A DNA stretch of 64,000 bases from Ruegeria lacuscaerulensis ITI-1157 (GTDB lineage: Bacteria; Pseudomonadota; Alphaproteobacteria; Rhodobacterales; Rhodobacteraceae): positions 176,425 through 240,424 of the forward strand of contig GG704596.1 in NCBI GenBank assembly GCA_000161775.1, in the 5' to 3' direction. The translations under genes and the position numbers were made by a program. The notes below the pieces were generated by a model that worked only from the letters and a program-made list of their open reading frames with translations, was not told the origin of the DNA and did no database searches. The number at the start of each line of letters is the position of its first letter. The stretch's first letter is position 1. Of this stretch, positions 20,388-29,645 are shown in pieces.

Positions 20388-21073
20388 TGCGGACGCTCCA
20401 TCCGGGCAAACAGGCGCAGAGCGTGCGAAGGGTCCTGCGCCACCGCCGGCAGAACCGGATCATAGGCGGCGCGGATCAGCCCGGCAATTTCGGGTCTCAG
20501 GATCGTCGTCTCGCCCGCCACGGCCAGGGGCGAGCGGTCGCGGAACGCCGTGTCGGACCACAGCAGAATGGTCTGAACGACCTGCGACAGGGCCAGAGTT
20601 TCCGCCGGCACCTTCGACAACTCGCGATCCATCCGCAGAAAGACGAAAGCCGCTCGGATCGCTCCGTCTTCGTCGAAGCGGAAGACCCGGTACTGGTTTG
20701 CTTCGGCCTCTTCCAGCCGCGCGACCAGCGGGCCCAGATCGGAAATCAGCCGATCGAGGTCGGGGACCTCGGGCAACTCGCTCCACTCGCGAAAGAAGAA
20801 CACCATGCAGTTGGCGCCCAGTTCGGGGTCGGTCTCGGCCATCTTGTGATCGGCCAGCGCAACCACCGCCTCGAACGCGCCCTTGACCGTGGCCAGGGTT
20901 TCATCCGTGACCCCGAACACGATGGGCACGATCGGTCGGCCCCAGCGCGCAAACAGGAACGCGCCATCGGATCGGGTAAACAGCGCCTGGATCTCTTCGG
21001 GGGTCACGCCCTGCCCTTCGTCTTTTGAAAATTCTCTCGCCCCAGCCTTAAAGTCTGAGGCCGGCGGCTTCAA
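20384..21073 (-). CDS. Conserved-looking unknown protein between ruvB and ybgC
   Basis: A 229-residue soluble protein without signal peptide, membrane helix or a motif I recognise. It is mixed alpha/beta in look, with segments such as [32 protein letters not shown] and [21 protein letters not shown]. Its start overlaps the ruvB stop by 4 bases and its stop overlaps ybgC by 4, so it is firmly embedded in the operon and expressed with it. This coupling argues for a real gene. Function unknown; I assign none. Confidence 0.85.
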   Translation of the reverse strand: MKPPASDFKAGAREFSKDEGQGVTPEEIQALFTRSDGAFLFARWGRPIVPIVFGVTDETLATVKGAFEAVVALADHKMAETDPELGANCMVFFFREWSELPEVPDLDRLISDLGPLVARLEEAEANQYRVFRFDEDGAIRAAFVFLRMDRELSKVPAETLALSQVVQTILLWSDTAFRDRSPLAVAGETTILRPEIAGLIRAAYDPVLPAVAQDPSHALRLFARMERPQ

Positions 21074-22089
21074 CCAAACAGGTCGCTCTGTCCTTTGGGC
21101 GCCGCCATGCCCAGATGCGTCCAGGCCTTCTGCGCCAGCATCCGGCCGCGCGGCGTGCGCTGGATCAGGCCCTGTTGCAGCAGGTAGGGCTCGATCACCT
21201 CCTCGAGCGAGTCGCGGCTTTCGGACAGGGCGGCCGACAAGGTCTCGATCCCTACCGGACCTCCGCCATAATTCTCGGCGATCAGTTTCAGATAGCGGCG
21301 GTCGGCCCCGTCCAGACCCAGCTTGTCGACGCCCAGCCGCGTCAGCGCGCCATCGGCCAGCTCGCGCGTGATGCGTCCGTCGCCCTCGACGATGGCGAAG
21401 TCCACGACCCGCCGCAACAGCCGCCCGGCGATACGGGGGGTGCCCCGCGACCGGCGCGCGATCTCGCGGGCTCCATCGTCCTCGGCCGGCGCGCCCAGCT
21501 TGCGGGCGTTGCGGGTGACGATCTCGTGCAGCTCGTCCTCGGTGTAGAATTGCAGCCGGGTCGGAATACCGAACCGGTCGCGCAGCGGAGTGGTCAGCAG
21601 GCCCATCCGCGTGGTCGCCCCGACCAGGGTGAAGGGCTGCAGCTCGATCCGCACGGTGCGGGCCGCGGGCCCCTCGCCGATCACCAGATCCAGCTCGAAA
21701 TCCTCCATCGCCGGGTACAGCACCTCTTCCACCGCCGGATTAAGGCGGTGAATCTCGTCGATGAACAGCACGTCGCGCTCTTCGAGGTTGGTCAGGATCG
21801 CCGCAAGATCCCCAGCCTTGGCCAGAACCGGCCCCGAGGTCATGCGGAAGTTCACCCCAAGCTCGCGCGCCATGATCTGCGCCAGCGTCGTCTTGCCCAA
21901 GCCCGGAGGGCCGTGGAACAGCGTGTGGTCCATCGCCTCGTTCCGCTGGCGGGCCGACTGGATGAAGATGCGCAGATTGGCCCGGGCCTCGGCCTGGCCG
22001 ATGAATTCGTCCAGCCCCTGCGGGCGCAAGGCGCGGTCGTTGTCCTCGGGCAGAGGCTGCGGGCGCAGGGTCGGGTCGGCATCAGCCAT
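21070..22089 (-). CDS. ruvB: Holliday junction branch-migration ATPase RuvB
   Basis: A 339-residue AAA+ motor, standard length. Walker [10 protein letters not shown] at 60-68, Walker [10 protein letters not shown], sensor segment [19 protein letters not shown] and the C-terminal winged helix ([15 protein letters not shown]) are present. Two RuvB rings on a RuvA core drive branch migration in recombinational repair. It follows ruvA after 4 bases. Confidence 0.97.
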   Translation of the reverse strand: MADADPTLRPQPLPEDNDRALRPQGLDEFIGQAEARANLRIFIQSARQRNEAMDHTLFHGPPGLGKTTLAQIMARELGVNFRMTSGPVLAKAGDLAAILTNLEERDVLFIDEIHRLNPAVEEVLYPAMEDFELDLVIGEGPAARTVRIELQPFTLVGATTRMGLLTTPLRDRFGIPTRLQFYTEDELHEIVTRNARKLGAPAEDDGAREIARRSRGTPRIAGRLLRRVVDFAIVEGDGRITRELADGALTRLGVDKLGLDGADRRYLKLIAENYGGGPVGIETLSAALSESRDSLEEVIEPYLLQQGLIQRTPRGRMLAQKAWTHLGMAAPKGQSDLFG

Positions 22090-22093
22090 TCAT

Positions 22094-22765
22094 TCAGCCT
22101 TTCGGAGCCAGCAGTTTCAACGCCGCGCGGATCAATTCGGCCTCGCCGGCATCTGGCAGGTTGGCGGCGGCCTCGGCCACGGCCGAGGCGGCCTCGGACG
22201 GGCCATAGCCCAGGTTCGACAACGCCGACAAAGCACCCGCCGACGCCGCACCCGCACCGGGTTTCGGAGCCCGCACCGGGGCCGGCGCCGGGTCTGCGGG
22301 TTCAACCACCTCGGCCACGGGGCCGTCCATTGCCTCGGTCACCGTGCCGCCCATCGCCATGACACCGGGCGCCTTGTCTTTCAGATCCAGCACGATGCGC
22401 TGCGCGGTTTTGGGGCCCACACCCTTGGCCGCCTTCACCGCGCCCCAATCGCCCAGCGCGATGGCCCGGCTGACCCCGTCCGGCCCCAGCGCGCCCAGAA
22501 TGGCCAGCGACACCTTGGCCCCCACCCCCTGAACCGAGCAGAGCAGCCTGTGCCACTCTTTCTCGACCAAGGACAGAAAGCCATAAAGCTGCATCAGGTC
22601 CTCGCGCACCACCAGATCGGTGTACAGCGAGACCGCCTCACCCACACCCGGCAGGGCCGCCATGGTCCGGTCCGAGCAATAGACGATGTAGCCGACCCCG
22701 CGCACGTCGATCAGAAGATGATCCGCCGCACGATAGTCGATGCGTCCGGTCAGCTTGCCGATCAT
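22094..22765 (-). CDS. ruvA: Holliday junction DNA helicase subunit RuvA
   Basis: A 223-residue protein: OB-fold domain starting [12 protein letters not shown], two helix-hairpin-helix motifs ([17 protein letters not shown] and [20 protein letters not shown]), an Ala/Pro linker and a C-terminal RuvB-binding UBA-like domain ([19 protein letters not shown]). It binds the four-way junction. The start at 22765 overlaps the ruvC stop by 4 bases; a longer upstream frame lies inside ruvC and is not supported. Confidence 0.96.
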   Translation of the reverse strand: MIGKLTGRIDYRAADHLLIDVRGVGYIVYCSDRTMAALPGVGEAVSLYTDLVVREDLMQLYGFLSLVEKEWHRLLCSVQGVGAKVSLAILGALGPDGVSRAIALGDWGAVKAAKGVGPKTAQRIVLDLKDKAPGVMAMGGTVTEAMDGPVAEVVEPADPAPAPVRAPKPGAGAASAGALSALSNLGYGPSEAASAVAEAAANLPDAGEAELIRAALKLLAPKG

Positions 22766-23259
22766 GTGGCCACCTGTTTGATGCGGGCCTGCGGCGTCGC
22801 CCCGTAGAACGCATGGCAAATCGCGATCGCCAGCGCATCGGCCGCGTCGGCCCCCTTGGGCTGGCACCCCGGCAGTTGAAGTTTGACCATGTGCAGAACC
22901 TGCTCCTTTTCGGCGTGTCCTACGCCCACCACGGTTTTCTTGACCCGGTTGGGCGCGTATTCGCCCACCGGCAACCCGGCCTGCGCCAAGGTCAGCAACG
23001 CCACTCCGCGCGCCTGACCCAACTTCAGCGTCCCGGCGCCGTCCTTGTTGACGAAGGTCTGTTCGATGGCTGCCTGGTCGGGTTGATGTTCGGCGATCAC
23101 CTCGACGATCTGGTTGTGCAGCGACAAAAGCCGCTCGCCCAGATCATCCCCGTCGGATTTGCACAGCCCGTTGGCAACATGGCTCAGCCGGCTGCCATGT
23201 GATTCGATGACGCCCCATCCCAGGGTCCGCAGCCCCGGATCGATGCCCAGAATTCGCAT
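22762..23259 (-). CDS. ruvC: Holliday junction resolvase RuvC
   Basis: A 165-residue RNase H-fold endonuclease that cuts Holliday junctions. Catalytic residues are visible: D7 in MRILGIDPG, the glutamate in [10 protein letters not shown], and the C-terminal Asp pair in [15 protein letters not shown]. The start at 23259 gives the normal family length. It is the first gene of the long minus-strand ruv-tol series; its upstream region holds a near match to the alphaproteobacterial LexA operator. Confidence 0.96.
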   Translation of the reverse strand: MRILGIDPGLRTLGWGVIESHGSRLSHVANGLCKSDGDDLGERLLSLHNQIVEVIAEHQPDQAAIEQTFVNKDGAGTLKLGQARGVALLTLAQAGLPVGEYAPNRVKKTVVGVGHAEKEQVLHMVKLQLPGCQPKGADAADALAIAICHAFYGATPQARIKQVAT

Positions 23260-23306
23260 GTTGTGCCTCGGCCTGCTCGGGTTTTCGTGATCTTTTTTAC
23301 GGACTA

Positions 23307-23321
23307 GCACGAAGCGTGAAC
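23307..23321 (-). promoter_or_regulatory. Imperfect LexA (SOS) operator before ruvC
   Basis: On the minus strand the site reads GTTC-N7-GTGC, one mismatch from the GTTC-N7-GTTC box of Rhodobacter-type LexA. It lies 48 bases before the ruvC start. ruv genes are common SOS targets, which favours it, but one matching half site is weak evidence. Confidence 0.35.
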
Positions 23322-23339
23322 ATTTTCCAAGCAAATTGA

Positions 23340-23419
23340 CGACACTTCCAAAAACGACACCAGTATTCCACCCGCGACAGATCGGCCCGAAAACGACATG
23401 AGGAAGCCTGAAATCGACA
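23340..23419 (+). repeat. Phased CGACA direct repeats
   Basis: CGACA begins at 23340, 23355, 23375, 23394 and 23415, all in the same orientation. The last four are 20, 19 and 21 bases apart, close to two helical turns, and three are preceded by an A-rich run (AAAAACGACA, GAAAACGACATGA, GAAATCGACATGA). They could be iterated binding sites for one regulator. Confidence 0.45.
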
Positions 23420-23587
23420 TGATTCCACCGGTGTTTTTCATCAATATTTCATAGGTTTTTCACACATCCCCAGCCTTGCAGAAACTGCATAGGACACATG
23501 CGTTTTCGGCCCTTGCCCAAGGACGATTCCGGCTCTAACTGCCGCCCAGCATTTTGAAACGAAGCACCAACCAGAAGGAAGCAGGAT

Positions 23588-23800
23588 ATGGCTGCACTGG
23601 AACCCACCCGCGCCGCAATCGGCTCGATCGGCCTTGCAGGCCGTATCGGCGCAATTCTGGCCTCGATCGTCAACGCCGTCATCGAATGGAATGACGCCCG
23701 CGTCACCCGCAAGGCGCTGAACGGCCTGAGCGATCGTGAATTGGAAGACATCGGTCTGTGCCGCGGCGACATCGAAGCCGTCATCGAAGGCCGCCGCTGA
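23588..23800 (+). CDS. DUF1127 small protein
   Basis: A 70-residue protein ending in the DUF1127 motif (ARVTRKALNGLSDRELEDIGLCRGDIEAVIEG), an Arg-rich helix pair. The N-terminal half is an amphipathic or hydrophobic stretch (GLAGRIGAILASIVNAVIEW). An AAGGAAGCAGGA ribosome site precedes the ATG. Small DUF1127 proteins in other alphaproteobacteria affect RNA turnover and phosphate or stress responses, but this longer type is not well defined. It is alone, with its own leader and a hairpin after it. Confidence 0.88.
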   Translation: MAALEPTRAAIGSIGLAGRIGAILASIVNAVIEWNDARVTRKALNGLSDRELEDIGLCRGDIEAVIEGRR

Positions 23801-23859
23801 GGCTTTCTTGATCCACCACTCACTTTGCCCCTTTCCTCCCTCGAGGGGGCACATGCAAG

Positions 23860-23889
23860 GACACCGCGAACCGAAAGGTCCGCGGTGTC
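23860..23889 (+). terminator. Hairpin between converging genes
   Basis: GACACCGCG pairs perfectly with CGCGGTGTC over 9 bases; three inner bases (ACC/GGT) can pair after a mismatch. A short TTT follows on the plus strand. It lies between the DUF1127 gene and the converging small membrane protein gene and may serve both. Confidence 0.6.
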
Positions 23890-23907
23890 TTTGATCTTGA
23901 AGGCTCT

Positions 23908-24261
23908 TTAGGAGAGTTTGAAGATAATCTTATTCAATTGGTCGGACAGGAACTGGGTCGCGGGGTCGATCTGCATGATCCAGGCACCGGCCTGTTCGAT
24001 CGAAGTCCCTTCATTCAGAGCGTCAACCCTGTATTGATAGCCAGACGGTCCGAGGTTCGACAGAAGGAAGGCCTTGAAGGCGAAGAAACCGAATAAAAAC
24101 ATCACCAGAACCTTCGCCGGAACCGCTGAGCGTACGCGCTGAGGTCGCATTACCACCAAGCCATCCCTGCGCATCGTCGCGCGATAGCCACGGCTCATCT
24201 TCTGGTGTTTTTTAGTCAGGCGATGGACGCGCTGATCAAATTCAAGTTGTTTTCCTGTCAT
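23908..24261 (-). CDS. Small single-pass membrane protein, unknown
   Basis: A 117-residue protein with a very basic N-terminal region (RVHRLTKKHQKMSRGYRATMRRDGLVVMRPQR), one membrane helix at about 49-68 (AKVLVMFLFGFFAFKAFLLSNLG) and a C-terminal soluble part (YQYRVDALNEGTSIEQAGAWIMQIDPATQFLSDQL). Charge distribution suggests the N-terminus is cytoplasmic. GGAGG sits 5 bases before the ATG at 24261, which decides the start over the longer frame. No family recognised. Confidence 0.75.
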   Translation of the reverse strand: MTGKQLEFDQRVHRLTKKHQKMSRGYRATMRRDGLVVMRPQRVRSAVPAKVLVMFLFGFFAFKAFLLSNLGPSGYQYRVDALNEGTSIEQAGAWIMQIDPATQFLSDQLNKIIFKLS

Positions 24262-24361
24262 GGCAGCCTCCGAAAACCGCCCCCCGCAGTAAGGAACGGT
24301 AGTCGCAGAATGCGTCAAAACCGTGGCAAAAATCCACGAAACTCCTGCAAATGGCCCAGAT

Positions 24362-25234
24362 TCAGCCCTGTTTGGTTAAAACCAGCGTCGTCCACTCACC
24401 AATCTCCGTGCGTTCATGCGTATTGAACCCGTTTCGTGCATAAACTGATTCGACCTCGTCGGCCTGTTCGTTCAGGATGCCCGACAGGATCGCATAACCG
24501 CCGGAGCGAAGATACTGCGCAATCTCGGGGGCCAGAGCTATCAAAGGTCCTTTCAGGATGTTGGCGAAGATCAGGTCGTACGGGGCCGCCGCCAACAGTT
24601 CGGGATGATCAAAACCCGCCGCCTCGACGCAGCGTACGGCCCCGGCCATGCCGTTGGCCTTCAGGTTGGCCTCGGCCACTTCGACGGCGACCTGATCAAT
24701 ATCGCTGGCCAGGATGTCACCCTCCCAGACCCGCGCTGCCGCCATTGCCAGAACCGCCGTACCGCAGCCGATATCGGCGACCTTGCTGGCCGCGAACCCA
24801 GTCTCAATCAGCTTGTCCAGCGCCCGCAGACATCCCAGCGTCGTTCCGTGGTGCCCCGTACCAAAAGCCATCGCCGCCTCGATCAGCAGAGGAATGCGCC
24901 CCTCGGGCAGCTTGTCGGCATCGTGGCTGCCATAGACGAAAAACCGCCCGGCCTCGACCGGTGCCAGCTCGCGCCGGACATGGGCGACCCAGTCGGTTTC
25001 CGGCAGTTCCGACACCACGAAGGGCTTGGCCTCAAAGGCCGCCGCCAGCAGGGCCAGGGCGGCCTCGTCGGGGCTTTCGGTGAAATAGCCGCCGACCTCC
25101 CACAGGCCCGAGCCGTCCTCGACCTCGAAGACGCCCACGCCGGTGGGTTCGGGCTCCAGCCGCTCCATCGCTTCGCCCAGGCTTTCAGCCGCGGCTTTGC
25201 CTTTCAGGGTGGTCAAGGCGGTGAATGTGGGCAT
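24362..25234 (-). CDS. prmA: Ribosomal protein L11 methyltransferase PrmA
   Basis: A 290-residue SAM-dependent methyltransferase. The motif AMAFGTGHHGTT, the SAM loop VADIGCGTAVLAMAA, the acidic DIDQVAVEVAEAN and the catalytic-type FANILKGPL motif identify PrmA, which trimethylates lysines of ribosomal protein L11. The N-terminal substrate-recognition domain (about 1-100) is shorter than in E. coli, as is usual in alphaproteobacteria. Confidence 0.92.
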   Translation of the reverse strand: MPTFTALTTLKGKAAAESLGEAMERLEPEPTGVGVFEVEDGSGLWEVGGYFTESPDEAALALLAAAFEAKPFVVSELPETDWVAHVRRELAPVEAGRFFVYGSHDADKLPEGRIPLLIEAAMAFGTGHHGTTLGCLRALDKLIETGFAASKVADIGCGTAVLAMAAARVWEGDILASDIDQVAVEVAEANLKANGMAGAVRCVEAAGFDHPELLAAAPYDLIFANILKGPLIALAPEIAQYLRSGGYAILSGILNEQADEVESVYARNGFNTHERTEIGEWTTLVLTKQG

Positions 25235-25302
25235 GGGAACCTCCTGCAGAAACCGCCTTTGCGCCTAGGGCCGTCAGCCGCCAAGGTCAAGCGTCCCGCG
25301 TG

Positions 25303-26535
25303 TCATTCGGCCGGCGCGGGGGCGTATTTCGAAAAGATGGTCTCGTTTCCTGGCTCGGGGTGGCGCGGGATCAGCAGCGACAGCGCCAGAGAGATCAGCG
25401 CCATGCCCGCCGCCAGGCCAAACACCGCTCCCGGCGACACGACCCACAGCAGCCCCAGAAGCGCCGGCAGGAACACCGCCGCAATATGGTTGATGGTAAA
25501 GGCCACCGCCGCGGTCGGGGCAATATCGGCCGGATCGGCGATTTTCTGGAAATAGGTCTTGAGCGCCAGAGCCAGCGCGAACAGCACGTGGTCGATGACG
25601 TAGAGAATGGCCGCCAGCAGCACGCCCCAGCTAAACCAGTAGATGCCGCCATAAGCCGCAAACACGATGGCAAGGCCCAGATACTCGAAAATCAGCGTGC
25701 GCCGCTCGCCAAACACCGCGACGGCCTTGCCCAGCAAAGGGGCGGCGGCCATGTTGATGATCAGGTTGATGAGGTACAAACTGGTAAGGTGATGCACTTC
25801 GAAGCCAAAGCGCTCGACCATCATAAACCCCGCGAACACGACGAAGATCTGCCGCCGCGCGCCCGCCATGAACTGCAGCGCGTAATACAGCCAGTAGCGG
25901 CGGCGCAGCACGATCTTCTTGGTCTGCGGTGTCGGCGCATCGAATTGCGGATAGGCGATCAGGCAGAACAGTGCGAGTACCGCGGTCAGCCCACCAGCCG
26001 CCATGAAGACCGTGTTGTAGGACAGGTCAAACCGGTCCCAGGTCAGCACGATCAGCCCATAGACCACCAGCGTCGAGGCCGATCCCATCGCCACCAGCCA
26101 GCCCAGCACCTGCGGGGCGCGGTCCTTGGGCAGCCATTGCAGCTGAAGCGACTGGTTCACCGTTTCGTAGTAGTGAAACCCGATCGAGCTGAACAAGGTC
26201 ACGAACAGCAGCCCGCCGAGGCTGGGAAACCAAGCCGTCACTGCCGTGGCCACGCCCAGCAGCATCAGGGAAATCATCGCCAGAACCTGTTCGCGCACGA
26301 ACAGGATCACCGCGATCACGCCCACGGCCAGAAAGCCCGGGATTTCACGCACCGTGTGCAGCAGGCCGATGTCTGCCCCGTCGAAATTCGCCACCTCAAT
26401 GACGAAATTGTTCAGCAGCGCATTCCAGGTGTTGAAGGCGATCGGCATGGTCAACGCCATCACGAACAGCAGCGTGACGGGACGGCGCCAGAACGGCAGG
26501 TTCTGCGCCTCGGACAAGGGCACCGGTTTCAGCAT
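25303..26535 (-). CDS. Major facilitator superfamily transporter
   Basis: A 410-residue protein with about 12 hydrophobic helices and a central cytoplasmic loop (PQFDAPTPQTKKIVLRRRYW). The layout is that of an MFS permease. No substrate-specific motif is visible. It lies between priA and prmA on the same strand, with 77 bases before priA's end and 68 after its own stop, so it may be read with either. Substrate unknown. Confidence 0.8.
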   Translation of the reverse strand: MLKPVPLSEAQNLPFWRRPVTLLFVMALTMPIAFNTWNALLNNFVIEVANFDGADIGLLHTVREIPGFLAVGVIAVILFVREQVLAMISLMLLGVATAVTAWFPSLGGLLFVTLFSSIGFHYYETVNQSLQLQWLPKDRAPQVLGWLVAMGSASTLVVYGLIVLTWDRFDLSYNTVFMAAGGLTAVLALFCLIAYPQFDAPTPQTKKIVLRRRYWLYYALQFMAGARRQIFVVFAGFMMVERFGFEVHHLTSLYLINLIINMAAAPLLGKAVAVFGERRTLIFEYLGLAIVFAAYGGIYWFSWGVLLAAILYVIDHVLFALALALKTYFQKIADPADIAPTAAVAFTINHIAAVFLPALLGLLWVVSPGAVFGLAAGMALISLALSLLIPRHPEPGNETIFSKYAPAPAE

Positions 26536-26612
26536 GAAGGTGATTTACGCCCATTCCGCACCGTTGGCGAGGGGAAATCGCTGCCGCACATCCAGTCTGC
26601 GCTGATGCAGGG

Positions 26613-28808
26613 TCAGTAGAAGCTCTGAGGGTCGATATCGACGGTCAGGCGGATGTCACCCTTCAGGCGCAGCGGTGCGATCCAGCGGGTGATGGCGTCC
26701 TGGATCGGCGCCCCCTTGGGCGCCTTGACCAGCAGCCTTACCCGGTGCCGCCCGCGGATACGGGCGATCGGCGCCGGGGCAGGCCCAAAGACCTGTGCCC
26801 CGATCTGCCGCAGCGGCGAGTCATTGCGTGCCAAAGCGTTGCCGATGTCAAAGACGGGCCCGACTTCGGGGCCGGACAGCACGATCCCCGCCATCCGGCC
26901 ATAGGGCGGCACCCCGGCCGCCTGACGACCGGCGGCCTCGGCGCGCCAGAACCCTTCCTCGTCCCCTGACAGGATCGCGCGGATCACCGGGTGTTCGGGC
27001 TGAAAGGTCTGTAGCAGCGCCGTCCCCGGCTTGTCGGCCCGCCCGGCCCGGCCCGCCACCTGCCGCATCAGTTGAAAGGTCCGCTCGGCCGCGCGCAGGT
27101 CGGACCCGTGCAGGCCCAGATCCGAGTCGATCACCCCCACCAGCGTCAGGTTCGGGAAATTGTGCCCCTTGGCCACCAGCTGCGTGCCGATGACGATATC
27201 TGCGTCACCCTCGGCGATCTCTTCGATCTTGGCCTTCAGCGCCCGGGCTGAGCCGAACAGGTCGGAACTGAGCATGGCGATGCGGGCGTCGGGAAAGGTC
27301 GCCTCGGCCTCTTCGGCCAGACGTTCGATGCCGGGGCCGACCGGGGCCAGCTTGCCCTCGACCCCGCAGGCGGGGCAGGCCTCGGGCATGGGCTTGGTCT
27401 CGCCGCACTGATGGCACATCAGACGTTTCAGGAACCGGTGTTCGACCATGCGCGCATCGCAGTGGTCGCAGGCGATCTGTTCGCCACAGGCCCGGCACAG
27501 CGTCACCGGCGCATATCCCCGGCGGTTTATGAACAGCAGCGACTGTTCGCCCTTCTCGATGCGCGCCTGCACCGCCTGGCGCAAGCTGGGGGAAATCCAG
27601 GTGCCCGGCTGCATCTTCTCGGCGCGCATGTCGATGGTTTTCATGTCCGGCAGCACCGCCGCCCCAAAGCGCGAGGTCAGGTCCAGCCGGTCATACTTGC
27701 CGGCCTCGGCATTGGCCCAGCTTTCCAGCGACGGCGTGGCACTTGCCAAGATCACGCGCGACCCGCAGATCGCCGCCCGCAGCACCGCCATGTCGCGCGC
27801 ATTGTAATGCACGCCGTCTTCCTGCTTGTACGAGGTGTCGTGTTCCTCATCCACCACGATCAGGCCCAGATCGCGGAACGGCAGGAACAGCGCCGACCGC
27901 GCGCCCACCACCATCTGCGCATCGCCCTGCCCGACCATGCGCCAGACCCGGCGGCGTTCCGTCATCGTGGCACCGGAATGCCATTCGGCCGGGCGCGCGC
28001 CGAACCGCTCCTCGACCCGCGTCAGAAACTCGGCGGTCAGGGCAATCTCGGGCAGCAGCACCAGCGCCTGCCGGCCCATGCGCAGCGCTTCGGCCACTGC
28101 TTCAAGGTAAACCTCGGTCTTGCCCGACCCGGTCACACCCTTCAGCAGCGTGGTGCCATAAGTTCCGCTGCGCAGTGCCGCGCGCAACGTGTCGGCGGCT
28201 GCGGTCTGATCGGGGGTCAGCGCCTTGCCCGGCCGGTCCGGATCCAGCGTCGGATAAGGCAGGTCTCGGGGGCTGTCCTCCTCGCGCACGGCGCCCTGCT
28301 TGACCAACCCTTTGACGACCGACGAGGTGACCCCGGCCATCTCGGCCAGTTCCTTCAGGGTAAAGGCCAGCCCGCCATAGTCACGCAGCACCTCCAGCAC
28401 CCGGGCCCGGGCATCGGTCATGCGGTCGGGCGTGCCGCTGCCCAGCCGATAGATCTTGCGCATCGACAGCGGGTCGCCCAGCCCGGGCGCGCGGGTGGCC
28501 AGCCGCAGCATGGCCGGCATCGGCGTCAGCGTGTAGTCGGCCGCGCGCTGCAGGAACAGGCGCATCTCTTCGCGCATGGGCGCCACGTCCAGCACCCGGA
28601 TGACCGAGCGGATCTTGCTGCGGTCGAAATCTCCGCGCCCCGCACCCCAAACCACACCCAGAACCTTGCGCGGGCCCAGCGGCACCTCGACGAAGGCCCC
28701 CAGAAAACACCCCCCCTCGGGCGCCTTGTAATCCAACGTCCGGTCCAGTGGCTGGGTCGTCAGAACCGCCACCAGCTCACCTTGGTCGAAATGCACCGGG
28801 TCGCTCAA
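26613..28808 (-). CDS. priA: Primosomal protein N' (PriA replication restart helicase)
   Basis: A 731-residue superfamily 2 helicase. Order: N-terminal DNA-binding domain, winged helix, Walker A KGVTGSGKT, DEEH box (LIVVDEEHDTSYKQ), a zinc-binding insert with paired cysteines (CRACGEQIACDHCDARMVEHRFLKRLMCHQCGETKPMPEACPACG is the region; eight cysteines near 435-470), then helicase C motifs. It reloads the replisome at stalled forks. Divergent from the transaldolase gene over 91 bases. Confidence 0.95.
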   Translation of the reverse strand: MSDPVHFDQGELVAVLTTQPLDRTLDYKAPEGGCFLGAFVEVPLGPRKVLGVVWGAGRGDFDRSKIRSVIRVLDVAPMREEMRLFLQRAADYTLTPMPAMLRLATRAPGLGDPLSMRKIYRLGSGTPDRMTDARARVLEVLRDYGGLAFTLKELAEMAGVTSSVVKGLVKQGAVREEDSPRDLPYPTLDPDRPGKALTPDQTAAADTLRAALRSGTYGTTLLKGVTGSGKTEVYLEAVAEALRMGRQALVLLPEIALTAEFLTRVEERFGARPAEWHSGATMTERRRVWRMVGQGDAQMVVGARSALFLPFRDLGLIVVDEEHDTSYKQEDGVHYNARDMAVLRAAICGSRVILASATPSLESWANAEAGKYDRLDLTSRFGAAVLPDMKTIDMRAEKMQPGTWISPSLRQAVQARIEKGEQSLLFINRRGYAPVTLCRACGEQIACDHCDARMVEHRFLKRLMCHQCGETKPMPEACPACGVEGKLAPVGPGIERLAEEAEATFPDARIAMLSSDLFGSARALKAKIEEIAEGDADIVIGTQLVAKGHNFPNLTLVGVIDSDLGLHGSDLRAAERTFQLMRQVAGRAGRADKPGTALLQTFQPEHPVIRAILSGDEEGFWRAEAAGRQAAGVPPYGRMAGIVLSGPEVGPVFDIGNALARNDSPLRQIGAQVFGPAPAPIARIRGRHRVRLLVKAPKGAPIQDAITRWIAPLRLKGDIRLTVDIDPQSFY

Positions 28809-28899
28809 TGCGCGCCTTTCTTCAGCAGGGGTTTCAGCACGGGTCTCTTTGAGGTAAAGGCATCCGCGAGCAAGGCCAACCCATCAAAGGACTGCCCCG

Positions 28900-29553
28900 A
28901 TGAAATTCTTCGTAGACACAGCCGAAATCGACGCCATCGCCGAATTGAACGACCTGGGCATGGTGGACGGTGTCACCACCAACCCCTCGCTGATCCTGAA
29001 ATCGGGTCGCGACATTCTGGAAGTGACCAAGGAAATCTGCGACCTGGTCGATGGCCCGGTTTCCGCCGAAGTCGTCGCCACCGAAGCCGAGGACATGATC
29101 GCCGAAGGCCGCAAGCTGGCGCAGATCGCACCGAACATCGCCGTCAAGGTGCCGCTGACCTGGGCCGGCCTGAAAACTTGCAAGACGCTCAGCGACGAAG
29201 GCCAGATGGTCAACGTCACCCTGTGCTTCTCGGTCAACCAGGCGATTCTGGCGGCCAAGGCGGGCGCGACCTTCATTTCGCCCTTTATCGGACGGCTGGA
29301 CGACATCAACCTCGACGGCATGGACCTGATCGCCGACATCCGTCAGGTCTATGACAATTACGGGTTCGAAACCGAAATCCTCGCCGCCTCGATCCGCAGC
29401 GTGAACCATGTGGCCGACAGCGCCCGCATCGGTGCCGACGTGATCACCGCCCCGCCCGCCGTGATCAAGAAGCTGGCCGACCACCCGCTGACCGACAAGG
29501 GGCTCGAGGCCTTCCTGTCGGATTGGGCGAAGACCGGTCAGAAGATTCTGTGA
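28900..29553 (+). CDS. Transaldolase / fructose-6-phosphate aldolase family
   Basis: A 217-residue small class I aldolase. The Schiff-base lysine is K83 in [10 protein letters not shown]; other signatures are [19 protein letters not shown] and [11 protein letters not shown]. Short bacterial proteins of this family act either as transaldolase (sedoheptulose-7-P plus glyceraldehyde-3-P) or as fructose-6-phosphate aldolase, and sequence alone does not separate these safely. An AAGGA ribosome site precedes the ATG. It stands alone, divergent from priA. Confidence 0.9.
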   Translation: MKFFVDTAEIDAIAELNDLGMVDGVTTNPSLILKSGRDILEVTKEICDLVDGPVSAEVVATEAEDMIAEGRKLAQIAPNIAVKVPLTWAGLKTCKTLSDEGQMVNVTLCFSVNQAILAAKAGATFISPFIGRLDDINLDGMDLIADIRQVYDNYGFETEILAASIRSVNHVADSARIGADVITAPPAVIKKLADHPLTDKGLEAFLSDWAKTGQKIL

Positions 29554-29575
29554 TCCGCTGATCCCACGCGCCACC

Positions 29576-29599
29576 GCGCGGCCCCGTCCGGGGCCGCGC
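29576..29599. terminator. GC-rich hairpin after the transaldolase gene
   Basis: GCGCGGCCCC and GGGGCCGCGC form a perfect 10-base stem with a 4-base loop, 23 bases after the stop. There is no T-run, so it may slow polymerase or protect the 3' end rather than terminate by itself. Confidence 0.5.
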
Positions 29600-29616
29600 C
29601 CGGCCCAACTGCACGG

Positions 29617-29645
29617 GCCTGATCTCCGATCAGGCGCCTGCAGGC
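29617..29645. repeat. Two adjacent inverted repeats before the DUF484 gene
   Basis: GCCTGATC/GATCAGGC (8-base arms, 3-base loop, 29617-29635) is directly followed by the palindrome GCCTGCAGGC (29636-29645). Both repeat the GCCTG half. Purpose unknown. Confidence 0.5.

Larger units (their letters stand above)
23260..23587. other. Gene-free divergent spacer, ruvC / DUF1127
   Basis: The only gene-free stretch over 300 bases. The ruvC side (23260-23330) holds an imperfect LexA-like site. 23340-23419 holds five CGACA pentamers, four of them 19-21 bases apart. 23430-23480 is AT-rich for this genome (CATCAATATTTCATAGG, GGTTTTTCACACATC) and is the likely promoter zone of the DUF1127 gene, although I cannot pick a convincing -35/-10 pair. 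No tRNA or structured RNA is recognisable. Confidence 0.6.

Noticed and set aside
25225-26619. Long plus-strand open frame opposite the MFS gene
   Set aside because: No family character, while the minus-strand frame has a clear 12-helix transporter pattern.
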